A DNA stretch of 64,000 bases, from the NCBI RefSeq assembly GCF_028618665.1, contig NZ_JAQITF010000001.1, forward strand, positions 124,001-188,000, in the 5' to 3' direction. Positions 30,614-43,410 of this stretch are shown here, in pieces. Made by a program: the position numbers and the translations under genes. Under the pieces are notes generated by a model. That model was given only the letters and a program-made list of their open reading frames with translations. It was not told where the DNA came from and searched no databases. Within the stretch, counting starts at the first letter, position 1. Each line of letters starts with the position of its first letter. This DNA comes from Bartonella sp. AU16XJBT. GTDB lineage: Bacteria > Pseudomonadota > Alphaproteobacteria > Rhizobiales > Rhizobiaceae.

Positions 30614-31015
30614 AAATCAGATACCTTTAATACACTTGCATCTACTACACTTTTAAATAATATAAAATAAGAAAGGTAAATATAACTACTTTGCATACTT
30701 TACACGTTTTATCACATCAAATAACACTCTGCGATACATAACGTCACCCTCCCCTCATATCTTCACAAAATTCTGCTCTGTTATGTCATACAAACAGCCT
30801 CATTCCTTTTTCTTAACATATTCATTTAGCTTATTATAAATGTTTTATTGCGCTCCATATTATCATGGTTAAATTTGTACAAATAACTTGCCATGAGAAC
30901 GCTACAAAAATCTGCGTACGTATATAGATCTCTCCATTTAAAAAACCATAGAGATGCTTCTTGATTTTTATGCGTAGATATGATTGTCTCTCCCAAGTCT
31001 AAAGGGGGGAGATCA
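30614..31015. other. Divergent spacer between tamA and comM
   Basis: 402 bp, AT-rich, presumably holding both promoters. No gene, repeat or strong hairpin was recognised. A reading frame from 30980 into comM exists but lacks a ribosome site. Confidence 0.4.
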
Positions 31016-32548
31016 ATGATCGCACGTATTACAACTGTTGCTTTTCGCGGTCTAGAAGCAGTTCCTGTCGATGTACAGGTTATGATTTCGCCCGGTAAAA
31101 TAGGAATGGCTATTGTTGGATTAGCCGATAAGGCAGTCGCAGAAAGCCGTGAACGTGTACAAGCAGCCCTCCATGCTTGTGGGCTTTCTATGCCAACCAA
31201 ACGAATTACGATTAATCTTGCACCAGCTGATTTGCCTAAAGAGGGATCACATTATGATTTGCCAATTGCCGTAGGCTTAATGCTTGCTATGGGAATTCTC
31301 CCTCCCGACGTAGCGCAAGATTATGTCATTTTAGGCGAATTGTCACTGGATGGTTCACTGACTGCCATCAACGGGGTTTTACCAGCTGCCATGACAGCTG
31401 TATCACTCAATAAAGGACTGATTTGTCCCTTTCAATGTGGACCTGAAGCCGCATGGGCAAATGCAGAAATAAATATTCTTGCCCCAGAGACTCTTCTCAC
31501 TATCGTCAATCATTTTAAAGGAACCCAAATTCAAAAACGTCCACAACCGCGCCAATATACTATTGAAACTGAACTTCCAGATCTTTGCGAAATCAAAGGA
31601 CAGAAAACAGCCAAACGTGCCTTAGAAGTTTGTGCTGCTGGACGCCATAACCTTTTGTTTGTTGGCCCTCCTGGAGCTGGAAAATCTATGTTGGCGCAAC
31701 GCTTACCTTCTATTTTACCCCCTCTTGATAGTCGTGAGCTTTTAGATGTCTCTCTAATTGCTTCTATTACAGGAGAAACAGTCCATAATACCATTTCACT
31801 TCATTGCCCCTTTCGTGCTCCACATCATTCTGCTTCCATGGCTGCAATGATTGGTGGGGGGCTTAAAGGACGACCAGGAGAAGTCTCTCTTGCCCATAAT
31901 GGCGTATTATTTCTTGATGAGTTGCCTGAATTTTCTCCGCAGGTTCTTGATTCCCTTCGTCAACCTTTAGAAAGTGGAGAATCGGTTATAGCCCGCGCTA
32001 ATCATCATATCAGCTATCCTGCTCGCTTCCAACTCATTGCCGCAATGAATCCTTGCCGATGTGGTATGGCAGGTGAAAAAGGCCATGTTTGTGCTAAAGG
32101 AATACGCTGTCAAATCGATTATCAATCCCGTATTTCTGGTCCGCTGCTCGATCGAATTGATTTACGGATTGATGTTCCTGCTTTGACAGCGATGGACCTT
32201 ATGCAACCAGAGCAATCAGAAAAAAGCTGCGATGTTGCTAAACGTGTCGCACGGTGCCGTACTATTCAAGCTCAACGCTTTGCAACACTAGGGTTTGACC
32301 ATATCCGAACCAATGGCGATTGCCCTGCCAAAATTATAGAACAAATTGCCATTCCTGATAAAAATGCCGCCATACTCTTACGAGAGGTGAGTGAAAAAAT
32401 GCATCTTTCTGCACGTGCTTATCATCGCATTCTCAAAGTTGCGCGTACGATTGCTGATCTTGATGGATCCGATAATCTTTCACGCCATCATCTCGCAGAA
32501 GCCATCTCCTATCGACTCGGTACGGAAAGATTAACAGCTCTGAACTAA
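31016..32548 (+). CDS. comM: ComM/YifB-family AAA+ ATPase (Mg-chelatase-like)
   Basis: Hexameric AAA+ helicase of the YifB/ComM family, which aids branch migration during natural transformation in Haemophilus and Vibrio and is widespread in non-competent bacteria. It has an N-terminal Lon-like domain (VPVDVQVMISPG...VGLADKAVAESRERV), Walker A GPPGAGKS near residues 217-224, Walker B GVLFLDELPEF, a zinc-like NPCRCGMAG region, and a C-terminal Mg-chelatase domain. The start at 31016 has AAGGGGGGAG upstream, which favours it over a start 12 codons earlier. The length of 510 residues is normal. Confidence 0.92.
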   Translation: MIARITTVAFRGLEAVPVDVQVMISPGKIGMAIVGLADKAVAESRERVQAALHACGLSMPTKRITINLAPADLPKEGSHYDLPIAVGLMLAMGILPPDVAQDYVILGELSLDGSLTAINGVLPAAMTAVSLNKGLICPFQCGPEAAWANAEINILAPETLLTIVNHFKGTQIQKRPQPRQYTIETELPDLCEIKGQKTAKRALEVCAAGRHNLLFVGPPGAGKSMLAQRLPSILPPLDSRELLDVSLIASITGETVHNTISLHCPFRAPHHSASMAAMIGGGLKGRPGEVSLAHNGVLFLDELPEFSPQVLDSLRQPLESGESVIARANHHISYPARFQLIAAMNPCRCGMAGEKGHVCAKGIRCQIDYQSRISGPLLDRIDLRIDVPALTAMDLMQPEQSEKSCDVAKRVARCRTIQAQRFATLGFDHIRTNGDCPAKIIEQIAIPDKNAAILLREVSEKMHLSARAYHRILKVARTIADLDGSDNLSRHHLAEAISYRLGTERLTALN

Positions 32549-32559
32549 AAAACTTTTCG

Positions 32560-33519
32560 TCAGTAAAAACTTACTGGAAAATATCGCAAATAAAGCTCTG
32601 TAAGCTTACCATCCTCTTCTAGAGATTTTAGTGCATAATTGAGGATATCAACCAATTTTTCATTCTTTTTTGCAACAGCAAGCTGCATTCCTTGCCCCAA
32701 TAACTGCGGTGCCATATATGCCCCTCCAACAAAATGGCAGCAATCAACAGATTTTTGATTTTTGCCCCATAACGATAAAGCAAATCCATCATCAAAAATA
32801 AGGTCAATTTTATGCTCCTCTAAGGCTTTATAGAGCTCTTCTCTCTCTTTAAATCCTTGCCATTGTGCTTTAGGGAAATAATAATGAAAGAGCTTTTCGT
32901 GAACACTTTTAGACAAAACACCACTGGTTAAATGGACCAATTGATCGCTTATTGGCTCATCGAGATTTAATTTTTGAGAAGCAACAAATCGCGCTGGAAA
33001 GCGCAAATATGACTTTGTAAAAACAAGATCTTGCTGGGTTTGACTTGTTTCTTTTAAACCCGCAATAATAACTTCTGCACCACCATTTTTGACATGCTCT
33101 ACAAGCTCTTTCCAAGGAACCACTTCTACTTCACAAAATTTTTCTAATTGTAATTTTGAGCAAATAGCACGTAATAAATCGATATTATAACCTGCAAGAT
33201 GCCCCGTTTGATCAAGAAAATTAAAGGGGGGAAAATCAAAAGTTGTTACAAAACGCAAACGAATGATATCCGTGGTATCAGGTTGTATCAAATGTTCATG
33301 CGAATCAAAAAAAGAAGGCAGCCTTCCAGCTATCCCAGCTTCTGCGTAAGAGAAAAATAAAAATCCCCCTGCTACAAATAAAATACGAATAAAAAGAATG
33401 TATAAATTATGGCGTAAAAAATACCGTAAACGCCATTGAAACTGTTTTACATGTATAGGCTTTCTTATTTTCAAAATCTCTTCCCCATTTTTCAAAGATA
33501 ATATGCAACGCCGCTTCAT
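32560..33519 (-). CDS. Family 3 extracellular solute-binding protein
   Basis: Periplasmic binding protein of the amino-acid (SBP family 3) type, 319 residues. A hydrophobic export segment (YILFIRILFVAGGFLFF, ending at AEA) lies unusually far in, near residues 39-60. The SBP domain begins RLRFVTTFDFPPFNFLDQTG and contains GYNIDLLRAI. No permease or ATPase gene is adjacent, so it is an orphan. The true start may be downstream (a TTG after GGGGAAGAG would shorten the N-terminus). Ligand unknown. Confidence 0.78.
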   Translation of the reverse strand: MKRRCILSLKNGEEILKIRKPIHVKQFQWRLRYFLRHNLYILFIRILFVAGGFLFFSYAEAGIAGRLPSFFDSHEHLIQPDTTDIIRLRFVTTFDFPPFNFLDQTGHLAGYNIDLLRAICSKLQLEKFCEVEVVPWKELVEHVKNGGAEVIIAGLKETSQTQQDLVFTKSYLRFPARFVASQKLNLDEPISDQLVHLTSGVLSKSVHEKLFHYYFPKAQWQGFKEREELYKALEEHKIDLIFDDGFALSLWGKNQKSVDCCHFVGGAYMAPQLLGQGMQLAVAKKNEKLVDILNYALKSLEEDGKLTELYLRYFPVSFY

Positions 33520-36527
<3,008 letters not shown>

Positions 36528-36645
36528 AGGTATTCTTTTGTTTTGGGCTGTATAAACATCGCAGTTTTATACGTTGTTTTTTCGTATTTGAACATTACCT
36601 CTCTATTTCATTTACGATAAAAGAAAAATAAGGAAGGTCATATAC

Positions 36646-37428
36646 ATGGCAACCGAAACAGAACGTGTAGGAGCCAAAGGGGGTATGGAGCACTCTTTTG
36701 GTTTTACAAGAGTTGATGAAACACAAAAACAATCCATGGTCGATGGGGTGTTTCATTCTGTTGCTGAAAATTATGACAAGATGAATGATATCTTATCCTT
36801 AGGGCTACACCGTGTGTGGAAAAATTCTATGGTTGCATGGCTTTCTCCACCAGCGCTTTCTCATTGGAGAGTTCTCGATGTCGCTGGTGGTACAGGTGAT
36901 ATTGCTTTTCGCATCCTTAAGGCTTCACGTCAAAAAGCCCATGCTACGGTGCTTGATATTAATGGTTCTATGCTCAGCATTGGCAAACAACGCGCACAAA
37001 AAAATGGTCTTGCTCCTCTGATTGATTTTGTTGAAGCCAATGCAGAACATCTCCCCTTTGAAGACCAAAGCTTTGACGCTTACACGATTGCTTTTGGAAT
37101 TCGCAATGTTCCTCATATTGATCAAGCTCTTAGAGAAGCTTTTCGCGTTTTAAAGCCCGGTGGACGTTTCTTATGTTTAGAATTTTCAAATGTTGAGATG
37201 CCTTGGCTCGATAAAATTTATGATCTTTGGTCTTTCCATGCTATCCCTAAGCTGGGTCAATTTATTGCAAATGATGGTGATGCTTATCGTTATTTGGTTG
37301 AATCTATTCGCAAGTTTCCTAAACAAGATGATTTTGCCCATATGATCAAGCAAGCAGGATTTTCGCGCGTATCGTACCGCAATCTCACCGGTACGATTGC
37401 AGCACTGCATTCAGGTTGGAAAATTTAA
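36646..37428 (+). CDS. ubiE: Demethylmenaquinone/ubiquinone C-methyltransferase UbiE
   Basis: SAM-dependent methyltransferase of ubiquinone synthesis. Motif [14 protein letters not shown] and the UbiE signatures [17 protein letters not shown] and FGIRNV are present, and the C-terminus SGWKI is normal. AAGGAAGG precedes the ATG. The stop lies 2 nt before the ubiB ATG, so the two quinone genes are likely one operon, as in other alphaproteobacteria. The length of 260 residues is standard. Confidence 0.96.
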   Translation: MATETERVGAKGGMEHSFGFTRVDETQKQSMVDGVFHSVAENYDKMNDILSLGLHRVWKNSMVAWLSPPALSHWRVLDVAGGTGDIAFRILKASRQKAHATVLDINGSMLSIGKQRAQKNGLAPLIDFVEANAEHLPFEDQSFDAYTIAFGIRNVPHIDQALREAFRVLKPGGRFLCLEFSNVEMPWLDKIYDLWSFHAIPKLGQFIANDGDAYRYLVESIRKFPKQDDFAHMIKQAGFSRVSYRNLTGTIAALHSGWKI

Positions 37429-37430
37429 AA

Positions 37431-39017
37431 ATGGTGCAAATTTCTCCCTACTTTCAATTGATGCGTGCAGGGTGGATTTTAACACGTGAAGGTGTTTTAA
37501 GTGCTCTGCCTCACGACGATCTTCAAGGATTTCCAGCATTATGTCATCGTATAGCGGGGGCATTAGCACGACGCAAAACGAAAAAGAAACAGCGATCTGA
37601 AAATATTTCGTATGCCATCAATAAGCTTGGACCCTCTTACATAAAACTTGGTCAATTTCTTGCCACAAGACCTGATATTGTCGGACGTAATGTTGCAGAC
37701 GATTTGTCACAACTACAAGATCGTGTCCAAACATTTTCTTGCACCGCCGCTATTGCTCAAATTGAAAGTTCTCTTGGTCGCTCTATTGATGATTTATTCA
37801 TAAATTTTTATCCTCCCATTGCCGCCGCTTCTGTTGCTCAGGTTCATCCTGCTGAATATATTGATGAAACCGGTCATAAGAAAAAATGTGCCGTAAAAGT
37901 CATTCGTCCCAATATAAGAGCGCGTTTTTCTAAAGATCTTAGAGGTTTCTATCTCATTGCGCATTTACAAGAGCGTTATATCCCTGCCTCTCGAAGGCTA
38001 CGTCCTGTTCGTGTGGTGGATACTTTAGCACAAACAACACGCCTTGAAATGGATTTACGCTTAGAAGCAGCAGCTATATCTGAAATGGCTGAAAATATTC
38101 AACAGGATACAGGTTTTCGGGTTCCTCGTATTGATTGGGAACGGACAGGGCGAAATGTTCTTACCATGGAATGGATTGATGGTATAAGAATATCCGAAAT
38201 TTCCAAACTCAAAGAAGCAGGTTTTGATCTACAGGCTCTTGCCATTACGCTTATTCAGTCTTTTCTACGCCACACATTGCGTGACGGTTTTTTTCATGCC
38301 GATATGCATCCTGGTAATTTATTTGTAGACTCAGATGGATGTATTGTTGCTGTTGATCTAGGCATTACAGGAAGGCTTGGAAAAAAAGAAAAGCATTTTT
38401 TGGCTGAAATTCTTTACGGCTTTATTACGCGCGATTACCATCGGGTAGCCCGCGCCCACTTTGAAGCAGGCTATGTCCCTTCACACCATAATATTGAAAG
38501 CTTTGCACAAGCCAATCGTGCGATTGGTGAACCAATTCACGGACAATCAGCACAAAGCATTTCCATGGCTAAGTTGCTCACATTATTGTTTGAAGTCACT
38601 GAATTGTTTGACATGCAAACGCGACCCGAACTTCTATTACTGCAAAAAACAATGGTTGTTGTGGAAGGTGTTGCCCGCACATTAGATCCTAGTTTTAATA
38701 TGTGGAAAGCTTCTGAACCCGTTGTCAGAGAATGGATTAGTAAAAATTTAGGACCCGTAGGCGTTGCAAAAGACTTTAGTGAAGGAGCGCAAGCTCTCCT
38801 TTCCCTGGCACGCAAAACACCACAACTGGTACAAAACTTCCAACGTATAGAAGAAGATTTCAATCAAATGAGAACAACAGGTTTTAATCTTTCTCCTGCT
38901 ACCCTCAAACAACTTGCCGCTGAACAAAGTCGTAGAAACCGTTATGGTCGTTATAGCCTATTTATCATTGCACTTTGTTGCGTTTTTTTCACTTTTTACT
39001 TTTTTCATCTTTTCTAA
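37431..39017 (+). CDS. ubiB: Ubiquinone biosynthesis protein kinase-like UbiB
   Basis: Atypical kinase (ADCK/ABC1 family) needed for ubiquinone synthesis, probably for handling of lipid intermediates. Motifs: the KxGQ segment KLGPSYIKLGQFLATRPDI, the Ala-rich AAASVAQVHPA replacing the P-loop, VIRPNI, HADMHPGNLF and VDLGITG. A C-terminal membrane segment (YSLFIIALCCVFFTFYFF) anchors it to the inner membrane. The ATG at 37431 is preferred over a TTG inside ubiE. The protein is 528 residues. Confidence 0.95.
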   Translation: MVQISPYFQLMRAGWILTREGVLSALPHDDLQGFPALCHRIAGALARRKTKKKQRSENISYAINKLGPSYIKLGQFLATRPDIVGRNVADDLSQLQDRVQTFSCTAAIAQIESSLGRSIDDLFINFYPPIAAASVAQVHPAEYIDETGHKKKCAVKVIRPNIRARFSKDLRGFYLIAHLQERYIPASRRLRPVRVVDTLAQTTRLEMDLRLEAAAISEMAENIQQDTGFRVPRIDWERTGRNVLTMEWIDGIRISEISKLKEAGFDLQALAITLIQSFLRHTLRDGFFHADMHPGNLFVDSDGCIVAVDLGITGRLGKKEKHFLAEILYGFITRDYHRVARAHFEAGYVPSHHNIESFAQANRAIGEPIHGQSAQSISMAKLLTLLFEVTELFDMQTRPELLLLQKTMVVVEGVARTLDPSFNMWKASEPVVREWISKNLGPVGVAKDFSEGAQALLSLARKTPQLVQNFQRIEEDFNQMRTTGFNLSPATLKQLAAEQSRRNRYGRYSLFIIALCCVFFTFYFFHLF

Positions 39018-39085
39018 TCTCTTTAATATGCTAAAAATACCAATAATGAAATCATTGCAATCATTTTGTTTATTGGAGGTATTTT

Positions 39086-40474
39086 ATGGCCAGTATTACT
39101 ATTCGTAATCTCTCTCCTGAAATTAAAGAAGCTTTGCGCGTACGTGCCGCACAAAATGGCATTTCTATGGAAGAAGAAGTGCGCCGTCTTTTAAGTAATC
39201 CCACCACTTTCACCAGACACCCCTCTCATGTAAGTGCCGTTGAAGTGCAATCATTGCAATCAAAATCACTCCTTCTTATTATTGGTGGAAGTATTGCGGC
39301 CTATAAAGCGCTTGATCTTATTCGTCGTTTAAAAGAGCGTGGAGCACGCTTAAACATTATTATGACAAAAGCAGCACAAAAATTTATTACGCCTTTAGCC
39401 GCTGAAGCCCTCAACGGTCGTACTGTATATACTGATTTATTTTCACGCGAAGAAAAACATGATATCGGACATATCCGCCTAGCACGGGATGCTGACCTCA
39501 TTATTTTAGCCCCTGCTACAGCCAATCGCATAGCCAAAATAGCCCATGGCATAGGAGATGATCTAGCCGATTGCGTCCTTTTAGCAGCACGCTGTCCACT
39601 TTTAATCGCGCCTGCTATGAATCCAGCTATGTGGGCGCATCCAGCCACTGTTCGCAATGTTGCACAATTGCGCGCAGATGGCGTTCATATTATCGGACCA
39701 GAAATCGGAAATATGGCTGAACGTGACGAAACAGGCTATGGGCGCATGAGTGAACCCTTAACCATTGTCGCTGCCATAGAGGCTCTTTTGGATGTGCGTG
39801 AAAAACCTCTCTCTGGCCGCCATTTCATCGTTACCTCTGGCCCTACCCATGAACCTATTGATCCGGTGCGTTATCTTGCTAATCGGTCTTCAGGTAAACA
39901 AGGCCACGCCATTGCAACCACTCTTGCGCATTTGGGGGCAAAAGTAACACTTATTTGTGGACCTGTTAATCTTGCAGACCCACAAGAAGTAAAAACTATT
40001 CATGTTGAAACAGCACAACAGATGTTACAAGCCGTTCAAGAATCATTGCCTGCTGATGGTGCCATCTTTGTTGCCGCAGTTTGTGACTGGCGCAGTCAAA
40101 CGCAATCTTTACACAAAATTAAAAAGAATGCTCATAAAACACCACCATCCCTCCATATGGTCGAAAATCCGGATATTTTAGCAACGATTGGACACGCTCC
40201 AAACCGCCCCTCACTGGTCATTGGTTTTGCTGCTGAAACATGTGATATTATTGCCAATGCGCAAAAAAAATGTGTTGAAAAAGGCGCTGATTTCATTCTT
40301 GCTAATGATATTTCTCTTCAACCAGATGGTACAAGTGTCATGGGTGCTGATACAAATCAAGTTTATCTTGTGAGCAAAGAAAAAGTTGAACAATGGCCCC
40401 CTATGCGTAAACAACACGTAGCGCAAAAATTAGCAAACATAATCGTATCATTTTTTACCCCCCCAAATGCCTAA
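39086..40474 (+). CDS. coaBC: RHH domain fused to CoaBC (phosphopantothenoylcysteine synthetase/decarboxylase)
   Basis: Bifunctional coenzyme A enzyme: CoaC decarboxylates phosphopantothenoylcysteine and CoaB makes it from 4'-phosphopantothenate and cysteine. CoaC begins near residue 60 (LLLIIGGSIAAYKALDL), with catalytic His129 in DIGHIRLARDAD and PAMNPAMW. CoaB has TSGPTHEPIDPVRYL and NRSSGKQG. Residues 1-40 (MASITIRNLSPEIKEALRVR, then NGISMEEEVRRLL) are a FitA/VapB-type ribbon-helix-helix domain in the same frame, with a strong GGAGG ribosome site before its ATG. The Cys of the E. coli substrate loop is Glu here (NMAERDETGYGRM). Whether the extra domain binds DNA is unknown. Confidence 0.94.
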   Translation: MASITIRNLSPEIKEALRVRAAQNGISMEEEVRRLLSNPTTFTRHPSHVSAVEVQSLQSKSLLLIIGGSIAAYKALDLIRRLKERGARLNIIMTKAAQKFITPLAAEALNGRTVYTDLFSREEKHDIGHIRLARDADLIILAPATANRIAKIAHGIGDDLADCVLLAARCPLLIAPAMNPAMWAHPATVRNVAQLRADGVHIIGPEIGNMAERDETGYGRMSEPLTIVAAIEALLDVREKPLSGRHFIVTSGPTHEPIDPVRYLANRSSGKQGHAIATTLAHLGAKVTLICGPVNLADPQEVKTIHVETAQQMLQAVQESLPADGAIFVAAVCDWRSQTQSLHKIKKNAHKTPPSLHMVENPDILATIGHAPNRPSLVIGFAAETCDIIANAQKKCVEKGADFILANDISLQPDGTSVMGADTNQVYLVSKEKVEQWPPMRKQHVAQKLANIIVSFFTPPNA

Positions 40475-40599
40475 TCCTCATAAGGAAAAGATACCCCATT
40501 TTTCAAATAATAACTCTTCAAACACCTTATTAAAATATCTCAAAAATAAGAACTGAACTTTTGAATCCATGAAGATGTCTATACATCTCGACTAGATTG

Positions 40600-40990
40600 G
40601 ATAACGTATTAATTTATAATGATAATCTAACATTATTCAACTTGAATGAGAACCCCGAATATCGTAAGATCTTCTCATTTAAAATCCATGTATATTGAAT
40701 CAATGAAAACCATTTTCTTGCACGTTAGCAACGATAGCCGCATGAATATTAAGTGTTTAAGAAAGGACTAAAAACCCCTACAATGAACCGTTTTAAGGGC
40801 TAAGGACTTGTCGCAACATTGAAGGTAAAGAGATGATGCCGGCGTGCTCTTTTGTTAAGCGTAAAGAGAGAGACGCTCTATAAGTTTTATAGCATTTATA
40901 GGAGCTTTATCCTTATACCATTTCACAAGCGCTGTTGTGACAGGGGTGTGGTGGGCATTGAGAGATGTTTCTTAAAAAAATCCTATTCTT
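40600..40990 (+). pseudogene. Integrase 5'-end relic (family I, copy F)
   Basis: Well-kept head (ATTTATAATGATAAT, ACTTGAATGAGAACCCC, GAATATCGTAAGATCTTCTC). The start codon is lost (AAAACCCCTACAATGAACCG). TTAAGCGTAAAGAG marks the HKRK codons, AAGTTTTATAGCATTTATAG marks the FYxIYG codons, and CATTGAGAGATGTTTCTT marks LRDVS. It is tail-to-tail with copy G. Confidence 0.65.
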
Positions 40991-41019
40991 ACCCTAGCTT
41001 TTATCAAGAATAGAGTCTT

Positions 41020-41295
41020 TTTCACCACTGTCTCTCTAGCTTACAAAAAGAGAAGCTGAAACCATCATTTTTTAGTCTTCAACTTTACGAAAGCCCTGCA
41101 CTGGGGAGAATTTATCAAAAGCATTTTCTTTCTTAAATGTTTTTATCCCCATATTGCTCCTATTTATAATGTGTAAATAAATGATTTTTTTGATTTTAAC
41201 GATGAAGATTTAAGAAAATATCTCTATATTTGGGATTTTCATTCAAGTTGAAGATGATAAATTCTCTTCATAAATGAAAGGTGTTATTATCTAAA
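41020..41295 (-). pseudogene. Integrase 5'-end relic (family I, copy G)
   Basis: Minus-strand copy facing copy F. Read on the minus strand: ACTTGAATGAAAATCCCAAATAT, then TTTACACATTATAAATAGG, GGGGATAAAAACATTTAAG, an ATG at 41124-41122, CAGGGCTTTCGTAAAGTTGAAG and TGATGGTTTCAGCTTCTC. It is more decayed than F, with no readable integrase codons past the core. Confidence 0.5.
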
Positions 41296-42116
41296 AATTA
41301 TTTGCTCCAGTGCACCATTTGTATGAAAGATGCTTCAATGAACGCTTACTTTATTGCACTTATAGCTCTTAAAATTTAAAATCTCATCATTTTTAATCAT
41401 CAGTGATATCTCCCTCTCTTTGCTTTTTCTCAAAAAACTGCTTGTTATGAAATATGTAGTGTTAATCGTTTGAAGTTTTTTTCCTATTGCGATGTCACAT
41501 GAGTCATTCTGTTGCCCAAAATCAGAATATCTCCATAACGAATATGTAAATTTTACCCTTATTTCACTAACCTCAATATTGTTTTGAATAGAAGCAAGAG
41601 CCAAGACGCGCCACGCCAAGCGATAGAAAAGTACAGAATATTAGGAATCGTGCACAACAAATAAGGCTATAGATAAATGAAATTAGGCAGCGATACTGGA
41701 TAAATGGAAGTAAAAAAACTCCTCCTCACTATCTTTTACCACCTTAATTTTTTAGATATATCATGTAAACGCAATTAGCTAAACTCTGTACAAAAATATT
41801 TAAAATCTCTTCTACAACAGCTGCTTCTTAAATTCTTCTCAGTTTTTTAAAAGCAAAATTTCTATTGATTCAAATTTTATTTTAAACGAAGAAGCCTTCG
41901 TTATTTTTTTATTTTATCCATTCTATAAGAAGAATTTATCCTGATTGGAATAATATATAAAGGTAAAAAATCCTCTTTTTTACAAAACAATATCGATGTA
42001 TTTCCTTAGTGTTATTGAAAATAGTTCTTGTAATTCAAGAAAGAAAAAATTACGCAATACACTCATCTAAATATATTTCTTGTTTTTTTTTGCTTCTTTC
42101 CTTAATTTATTAATCT
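41296..42116. other. AT-rich spacer, no gene recognised
   Basis: About 820 bp between the copy F/G pair and the EI24-like gene. Reading frames here are short and low in complexity. No repeat or RNA gene was recognised. It is probably decayed DNA plus the promoter of the next gene. Confidence 0.35.
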
Positions 42117-42836
42117 ATGATTTTTACTGCTGCCTATCGTGCTTTACAACGTCTTCTGACCTCACAATATAGCATTATGATACTGAAAGCATTGGGAGTT
42201 ACTTTTTTTGTGCTCGCCATTTTATGGTTATGTGTGCACCAACTTTTTGTGTCTTACTTTTGGCCTTGGGTTTCTCAGTTTCTTCCTGGTCTCCCAAGTT
42301 GGGCAGGGTGGTTGGGATTTAGCATGCTTATCATCTTCAATCTTGGTTTGGCTCTTTTGTTAGCTTTTTTTATTGCTCCCATCACAGCTATGATAGGTGG
42401 TTTTTTCATTGACTCTGCTGCTGAAATCATTGAAAAGGAAGATTATCCAAATGAGCCTATGGGACAAGCTATGCCATTTGGGGGTTCTCTTATCCTCTCC
42501 TTTAAATTTGTTATTTTAAGCCTTCTTGGGAATGGAATTGCTTTTATTTTATTCTTCATACCAGGTGTTAATTTGATTGCTTTTTATGTTATTAATGGTT
42601 ACTTGCTTGGTCATGAATATTTCTTGTTTGCTGCTTACCGTTTTCGGACAGAGCAAGATGCGCGTGCTTTTTTACATACTCATTATACAACGGTTTTTGG
42701 CGCTGGATTGTTGATTGCGGTTTTTGTTTCGATTCCCATTCTTAATTTAGCCACACCGCTCTTTGCAGCTGCCTTTATGACACATTTACACAAAATGCTT
42801 TCCCAAAAGACCATAGCACGCATCACTCAAAAATGA
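42117..42836 (+). CDS. EI24 domain (CysZ-like) integral membrane protein
   Basis: Inner-membrane protein of 239 residues with about four to five hydrophobic segments (near 22-42, 70-95, 130-155, 195-225) and the EI24/CysZ pattern (LAFFIAPITAMIGGFFID, then GVNLIAFYVINGYLLGHEYF). CysZ of E. coli imports sulfate; alphaproteobacterial members are often annotated as sulfate-transporter family without proof. It stands alone between two relic-filled gaps, with no sulfur genes nearby. The ribosome site is weak. Confidence 0.75.
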   Translation: MIFTAAYRALQRLLTSQYSIMILKALGVTFFVLAILWLCVHQLFVSYFWPWVSQFLPGLPSWAGWLGFSMLIIFNLGLALLLAFFIAPITAMIGGFFIDSAAEIIEKEDYPNEPMGQAMPFGGSLILSFKFVILSLLGNGIAFILFFIPGVNLIAFYVINGYLLGHEYFLFAAYRFRTEQDARAFLHTHYTTVFGAGLLIAVFVSIPILNLATPLFAAAFMTHLHKMLSQKTIARITQK

Positions 42837-42924
42837 TGTTCCTTGAACTTTAAACTTAACAAAACTTGCGAGACAAAGAAAGCATAATATAAAATCTTAT
42901 GTTTTACCTTTTCTAAAATCAATA

Positions 42925-43410
42925 TTTTGATTTATAATGATAATTTATCATTTTATGACATGCGTAAAAAACTAAATATCATAAGGATTTCTCACTTTAA
43001 CCCTATTCATACTGAATCAATTAAAATCGTTTGTTGAGATGTCATAAACGGGAACGGTCGTGTGGATAAAAGCACTTTTAAAAAGGCATACAACACCTCT
43101 CATGCCCCCTCTCAATGCAAGAATTATTGTCACATTGGAAGTTGGTAAAGAGTATAAGGCTATCGGTTTATTCCTTTTATTTCAATAAAAATGGGAAAAC
43201 ATATAAATCTTATACCTTTCATGGAGAGGTTATACTCTTCATAGGCATTATCATGAAAGAATTTTTGAAATATGTGAGACTATCAAATCTAGCAATGTAT
43301 GGATACATAATAAAAATGATATTTTTGGGGCGCTTTATTTTATGTGAAACGCGCGCTTTAAGAAAACCGTTTGAAAAAAATCTTGCTCTGGTGTTAGCGT
43401 TTCGCTAACA
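42925..43410 (+). pseudogene. Integrase 5'-end relic (family I, copy H)
   Basis: It begins with a palindrome AATGATAATTTATCATT (42936-42952), then AAATATCATAAGGATTTCTC and TACTGAATCAATTAAAATC. The coding part is open from 43115 for 97 codons and aligns loosely with the integrase N-terminus (QELLSHWKLVKS like xLSQHxxxGK; NKNGKTYKSYTFHGE like KDGGAQWxYRYTIHGR), but without a proper start or the rest of the protein. A relic rather than a gene. Confidence 0.55.

Noticed and set aside
41335-41619. Open frame of 94 codons on the minus strand
   Set aside because: No ribosome site, no domain, biased AT-rich composition in decayed DNA.
43115-43408. Open frame of 97 codons before accD as a real gene
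   Set aside because: It lies in an integrase relic, lacks a ribosome site and covers only the diverged N-terminal part. Kept as pseudogene evidence only.
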